From CALARM01 sp964431735 (GTDB lineage: Bacteria; Vulcanimicrobiota; SpSt-956; JAKJGF01): 7,700 nucleotides of DNA. Shown here piece after piece: positions 4,945 to 7,700 of this stretch; positions within the stretch are counted from its first letter, which is position 1, and every line of letters starts with the position of its first letter. The stretch is taken from contig CAYSLJ010000241.1 in NCBI GenBank assembly GCA_964431735.1, positions 1 through 7,700 on the forward strand. Direction: 5' to 3'. A program made the position numbers and the translations under genes. The notes under the pieces were generated by a model. It did no database searches. It was given only the letters and a program-made list of their open reading frames with translations, and was not told the DNA's origin.

Positions 4945-7425
4945 TTACTCTAACGTTACCGTATCTGCTCCTCTGGCTATAACTGTCCCGTTTTCATTGT
5001 AAACCTCTATGATAAGAGTATATTCTCCTGATGTTACAAAAGGAGATTTTCCTTCGAGAAAACTTAAGATTATAGTGTTTTTATCTTTATCTGAAGGAAT
5101 TATGCCTGTTTTACCGTCCAGGGAGGTTATTTCTCCCAGTAATTCACCGCTTTTAAATATCTGAACCTTAGTGAAAGATTTCTTTTCTTCAGAATTTTTA
5201 AGATATGAAGAAAAATCAAAAGTTGTTTCCAGTTCCACACTGTTTTTTGCCGAAAATTTCAGATTTTCAGTGTTTATACTTATAACAGATGAAAAAGAAG
5301 GTTTTTGATTTTGATCCGCTGTGGAAACAGGTTTCCCATCAGGAGCAATATATCCTTCTGCTTCTTCAGTTTTTAAACACTCTGAATATGAAGGTTGCGG
5401 TGCTGCACAGGTATAATCAACTCCGGTTGATAACGTTGATGCAGGTAAATTGTACAGGGCTTTATCTTTTTTCTCTTTTCCGAAAACACCTTCGTAACTC
5501 ACAGACTCGGGCATCTCGACCGGGACAAGTATTGATTTTCTTTCTCCGTTGGGGTCTACCTGATAGCTCTCTTCTACTGCCACAAAGGATGTATAGGTTG
5601 ACATGAGTCTGAATTCCAGCGCAAGGGCCGTTATCTGATTTATTAAATCTCCCTTTGGTCCTCCGTACTGTCTGTTTTCCAGATCTTTTATCTTCTGTCT
5701 TGCCCATATGGAAGAGAGAGCGGAATTTGCTTCATTTTTTTCAGGAAATTCTACCTTTACTGGGAAAACGGTCTTTTTACCTGCAATGTTTCCCGTGATT
5801 TCCACTGTTCCACTTCCCGGCTGTGTATATCTTCCGTATATAAACAGAGGCTGTGAGGAAAATAGATCGGGAATTCTTTTCGGGTATATGTCATCTACTT
5901 TACATCCTTTCCAGTCAATGGAAATATCTGTAAAATAAGGTTTTGAGATCCTTTCGTAGAATTCTTCCACCACCGCTTTCGGTTCTTCCTTCGGCCTCAT
6001 ATACTGGACGTGACCGCGTCCCGCTTCCGACATGTTATCAAGGAGATAGCGGTTTACTGATGAACCGACACCCAGTGAAAATAGTCTTGCATTACCGATA
6101 TTTTTTTCTATTTCTGCAAGTATTTCGGTTTCATTTCCTATATAACCGTCTGTGAGGAAGAAAACTATTCTCATTCTTTCGCGATCACGTGGCGCATTCA
6201 GTGCCGCCTTAATGCCTTCAATCATATTTGTTCCCCCTTCCCCTGAAAGGGTATCTATATAGGCAAGACCTTTCTTTATGTTTTCCGGGGTATTGGTGAG
6301 GGGTTTATCCGAAAGACCTGAAGCGCTCATGGAAAAGTTTATTATCTGAAAGGTATCGTTTTTATTCATATATTCCACGCATTTCCTTATGGTAGCCTTT
6401 GAGGTTTCCATGGGAATACCTGACATGGAACCGGAACAGTCAAGGACGAAAACCATTTCTTTTGCCGTAATCTCTTCTTCTTTATATTCGGCCTTTGGCT
6501 GTATCATAAGAGTAAAATAACCGTTCCCGTTATTACCTGTTGTGATTGCAGCACATTCCGGCATGTCTCCTGCCACATCGTATTCAATAATGAAATCTTT
6601 ATTCGGTATCGAGTCTTCTTCTTTTATTTTTATAAAAGCTTTTGACTGGCCCTCTGTCTGAAGCAATACCTTATGTGATTTAGACCTTATTTCTTTTATG
6701 GGAACTCCTGCATTAAGGTTTACGGAAAGACTTATATCATGGCCTGAACGCTCTCCGGGTTTTAAATACTCAGGTGTAATTTTTTCGGCATCTTTTACCG
6801 ACGGAGGATTAAACCTGGGGCCCACTACCATGGGAAAGTGAAAATTATAGGTTCCTTTATCATAATCCAGAATATCTACATATTTTATCTTTACAAATAT
6901 AGAATCTCCCGGTTTTATATTCGCCACAGACTGGGAGAAAATATTCGGTCTTTCCTGTTCCAGAAGACCTGTCAGGTGGCCTGCCGCCTTTTCTTGTTCA
7001 TATATCTTTCTTGCTTCTTCCTTTGTTTTTATAAGTCCCAGAATAGTTCTTTCTCCCACTTTCATCTCCATTGAGTTTACTGCTCCATTATGAGGCAGAG
7101 GGAATATGTATGTCGCTTCAATCGGTGTATTGATGGGGTTGGTAAATTCCTGTGTTACTTCTACGGAGGAAATAAATCCTGATATCTCTGCTTTTACATC
7201 TGTATGCTTCAGGGGGCATACTATTTCTTCTCCTTTGTCTGTTCTGCCTTTCAATGTGCCTTCCGTAATATCCCCTTCTTTTGCTATTTCTTCTTTCCCG
7301 TTTTCTACAGGGTTCAAGAGGACAGATTCACCTTTTGTAGTATCTGATGCACTGATAATATTTACTGCCGTGAATGTGAGGGCAATAAACATGATGAGCA
7401 TGATTACAAGATGTTTTTTGTTCAT
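4945..7425 (-). CDS. Secreted VIT and von Willebrand factor A domain protein
   Basis: 826 residues. The N-terminus is a signal peptide: MNKK, a hydrophobic core LVIMLIMFIALTFTAV, and probable cleavage near ISASD (about residue 26). The VIT domain (about 65-195) has ATYIFPLPHNGAVNSMEM, the EEARKIYEQEKAAGHLTGLLEQERPNIFSQSV segment and NIKPGDSI. The vWA domain (about 323-500) has a complete MIDAS: D329, S331 and S333 in DCSGSMSG, T399 in GGTN and D426 in LTDG, so metal-dependent binding of a protein ligand is plausible. LMSTYTSFVAVEE (607-619) is the family's post-vWA signature. The tail (about 710-826) is beta-rich and has no LPxTG motif or membrane helix, so the protein appears exported but not anchored. 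ATG follows AAAGGAG (7435-7441) with 9 nt spacing. The ligand is unknown. Confidence 0.93.
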   Translation of the reverse strand: MNKKHLVIMLIMFIALTFTAVNIISASDTTKGESVLLNPVENGKEEIAKEGDITEGTLKGRTDKGEEIVCPLKHTDVKAEISGFISSVEVTQEFTNPINTPIEATYIFPLPHNGAVNSMEMKVGERTILGLIKTKEEARKIYEQEKAAGHLTGLLEQERPNIFSQSVANIKPGDSIFVKIKYVDILDYDKGTYNFHFPMVVGPRFNPPSVKDAEKITPEYLKPGERSGHDISLSVNLNAGVPIKEIRSKSHKVLLQTEGQSKAFIKIKEEDSIPNKDFIIEYDVAGDMPECAAITTGNNGNGYFTLMIQPKAEYKEEEITAKEMVFVLDCSGSMSGIPMETSKATIRKCVEYMNKNDTFQIINFSMSASGLSDKPLTNTPENIKKGLAYIDTLSGEGGTNMIEGIKAALNAPRDRERMRIVFFLTDGYIGNETEILAEIEKNIGNARLFSLGVGSSVNRYLLDNMSEAGRGHVQYMRPKEEPKAVVEEFYERISKPYFTDISIDWKGCKVDDIYPKRIPDLFSSQPLFIYGRYTQPGSGTVEITGNIAGKKTVFPVKVEFPEKNEANSALSSIWARQKIKDLENRQYGGPKGDLINQITALALEFRLMSTYTSFVAVEESYQVDPNGERKSILVPVEMPESVSYEGVFGKEKKDKALYNLPASTLSTGVDYTCAAPQPSYSECLKTEEAEGYIAPDGKPVSTADQNQKPSFSSVISINTENLKFSAKNSVELETTFDFSSYLKNSEEKKSFTKVQIFKSGELLGEITSLDGKTGIIPSDKDKNTIILSFLEGKSPFVTSGEYTLIIEVYNENGTVIARGADTVTLE

Positions 7426-7450
7426 TGGTTTACACTCCTTTTTTTATAAT

Positions 7451-7478
7451 CGTGACGCGTAACGCGTAACGCGTGACG
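7451..7478. repeat. Four-unit GTRAYGC array in the VIT-vWA gene leader
   Basis: CGTGACG, CGTAACG, CGTAACG, CGTGACG, 28 nt, exactly the reverse complement of 2664-2691. It ends 9 bp upstream of the AAAGGAG ribosome site of the minus-strand VIT-vWA gene, so it lies in that gene's leader or promoter. The only nearby -10-like sequence, TATAAA (7443-7448), is too close to the ribosome site to be its promoter. Confidence 0.92.
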
Positions 7479-7581
7479 GGTGGATGGCTGCGCCCTGTCT
7501 TCGTTACGGTTTTTGCGGAAGAATTTTGATTGCTTAATTATTAGACGGCTAAGGGGAGGATTTATTCCATGTAAAAAGTCT

Positions 7582-7630
7582 TGAGTGGTGAGTCGTAAAA
7601 AGTAGTAGGGGCGACCCCCTGTGGTCGCCC
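7582..7630. repeat. GTGAGTR remnant and GC-rich 8-bp hairpin
   Basis: TGAGTGGTGAGT (7582-7593) is a short copy of the GTGAGTR type seen at 4889-4929. It is followed by a perfect 8-bp hairpin, GGGCGACC (7609-7616) with GGTCGCCC (7623-7630), loop CCCTGT. Similar GGGCGACC-type inverted repeats are common in spacers of many uncultured genomes, from general memory. The rest of 7426-7700 holds no gene I can support. Confidence 0.7.
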
Positions 7631-7646
7631 GGTACCGGTAAAAATA

Positions 7647-7700
7647 CGCGTCACGCATCACGCATCACGCGTCACGCATCACGCATCACGCGTCACGCAT
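7647..7700. repeat. Heptamer array with 21-bp higher-order unit, continuing past the window
   Basis: Seven full seven-base units and one partial unit in the order CGCGTCA, CGCATCA, CGCATCA, repeated. The three-unit block of 21 bp occurs twice in full and starts a third time before the window ends. It is the reverse-complement form of GTRAYGC, so it is inverted relative to 7451-7478, with about 170 bp between. Confidence 0.95.

Noticed and set aside
7551..7574. Ribosome-site-like GGGGAGGA followed by ATG
   Set aside because: The ATG is immediately followed by TAA, so no protein is made; probably chance or a remnant.
7422..7661. 79-codon minus-strand ORF at the right end
   Set aside because: Part of it is translated heptamer repeat (RHALRVTRH) and it has no homolog-like motif or ribosome site; it overlaps the VIT-vWA start.
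7647..7700. Possible CRISPR array
   Set aside because: The units are seven bases in direct tandem with no unique spacers, and there are no cas genes.

Overview
The window comes from a low-GC bacterial chromosome. Genes have Shine-Dalgarno sites of the AGGAG or AGGTGA type and use ATG, GTG or TTG starts, and there are no introns. The spacers are AT-rich but carry GC-richer seven-base tandem repeats. I cannot assign a taxon from sequence alone. The mix of toxin-antitoxin genes, orphan accessory genes and heptamer-loaded spacers looks like an accessory region of an uncultured anaerobe-type bacterium, which is inference.

Layout. Positions 1-528 (+) hold the tail of a VapB-like antitoxin overlapping a PIN-domain VapC-like toxin. 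Positions 589-1222 (-) hold a 53-aa unknown ORF and a HicB-HicA pair. Positions 1361-2168 (-) hold a class I SAM methyltransferase with an unusual start region. Positions 2256-2567 (-) hold a minimal nucleotidyltransferase (MNT family) with no HEPN partner in the window. A divergent spacer at 2568-2787 contains a near-perfect heptamer hairpin. Positions 2788-3750 (+) encode an unrecognised Lys-rich, partly helical protein. Positions 3830-4792 (+) are a tandem-domain universal stress protein with a clear sigma70-type promoter and a terminator-like hairpin in its leader. Positions 4945-7425 (-) encode a large secreted VIT-vWA protein with an intact MIDAS. The right end, 7426-7700, is non-coding and dominated by heptamer arrays and hairpins.

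How it fits together. Two complete-looking toxin-antitoxin modules of the RNase type (VapBC and HicBA) and an MNT protein, itself often the antitoxin half of HEPN/MNT pairs, lie within 2.6 kb. This suggests a stability or defence-type cluster. The three minus-strand transcription units at the left share a roughly 36-bp upstream element and, for hicB, the MNT gene and the 53-aa ORF, an AGGTGA ribosome site. The universal stress protein and the VIT-vWA protein are convergent, with a repeat-rich spacer between them.

The most distinctive signal is not a gene. It is a family of seven-base repeats with consensus GTRAYGC, where all four R/Y combinations occur. They form hairpins or arrays at four intergenic sites, and one exact 28-base copy recurs in opposite orientation 4.8 kb apart. 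Two other heptamer types (CTTTTCA and GTGAGTR) occupy the spacers in the same way. One array supplies the stop codon and last residues of the stress protein gene. I see no CRISPR, tRNA, rRNA or transposase.
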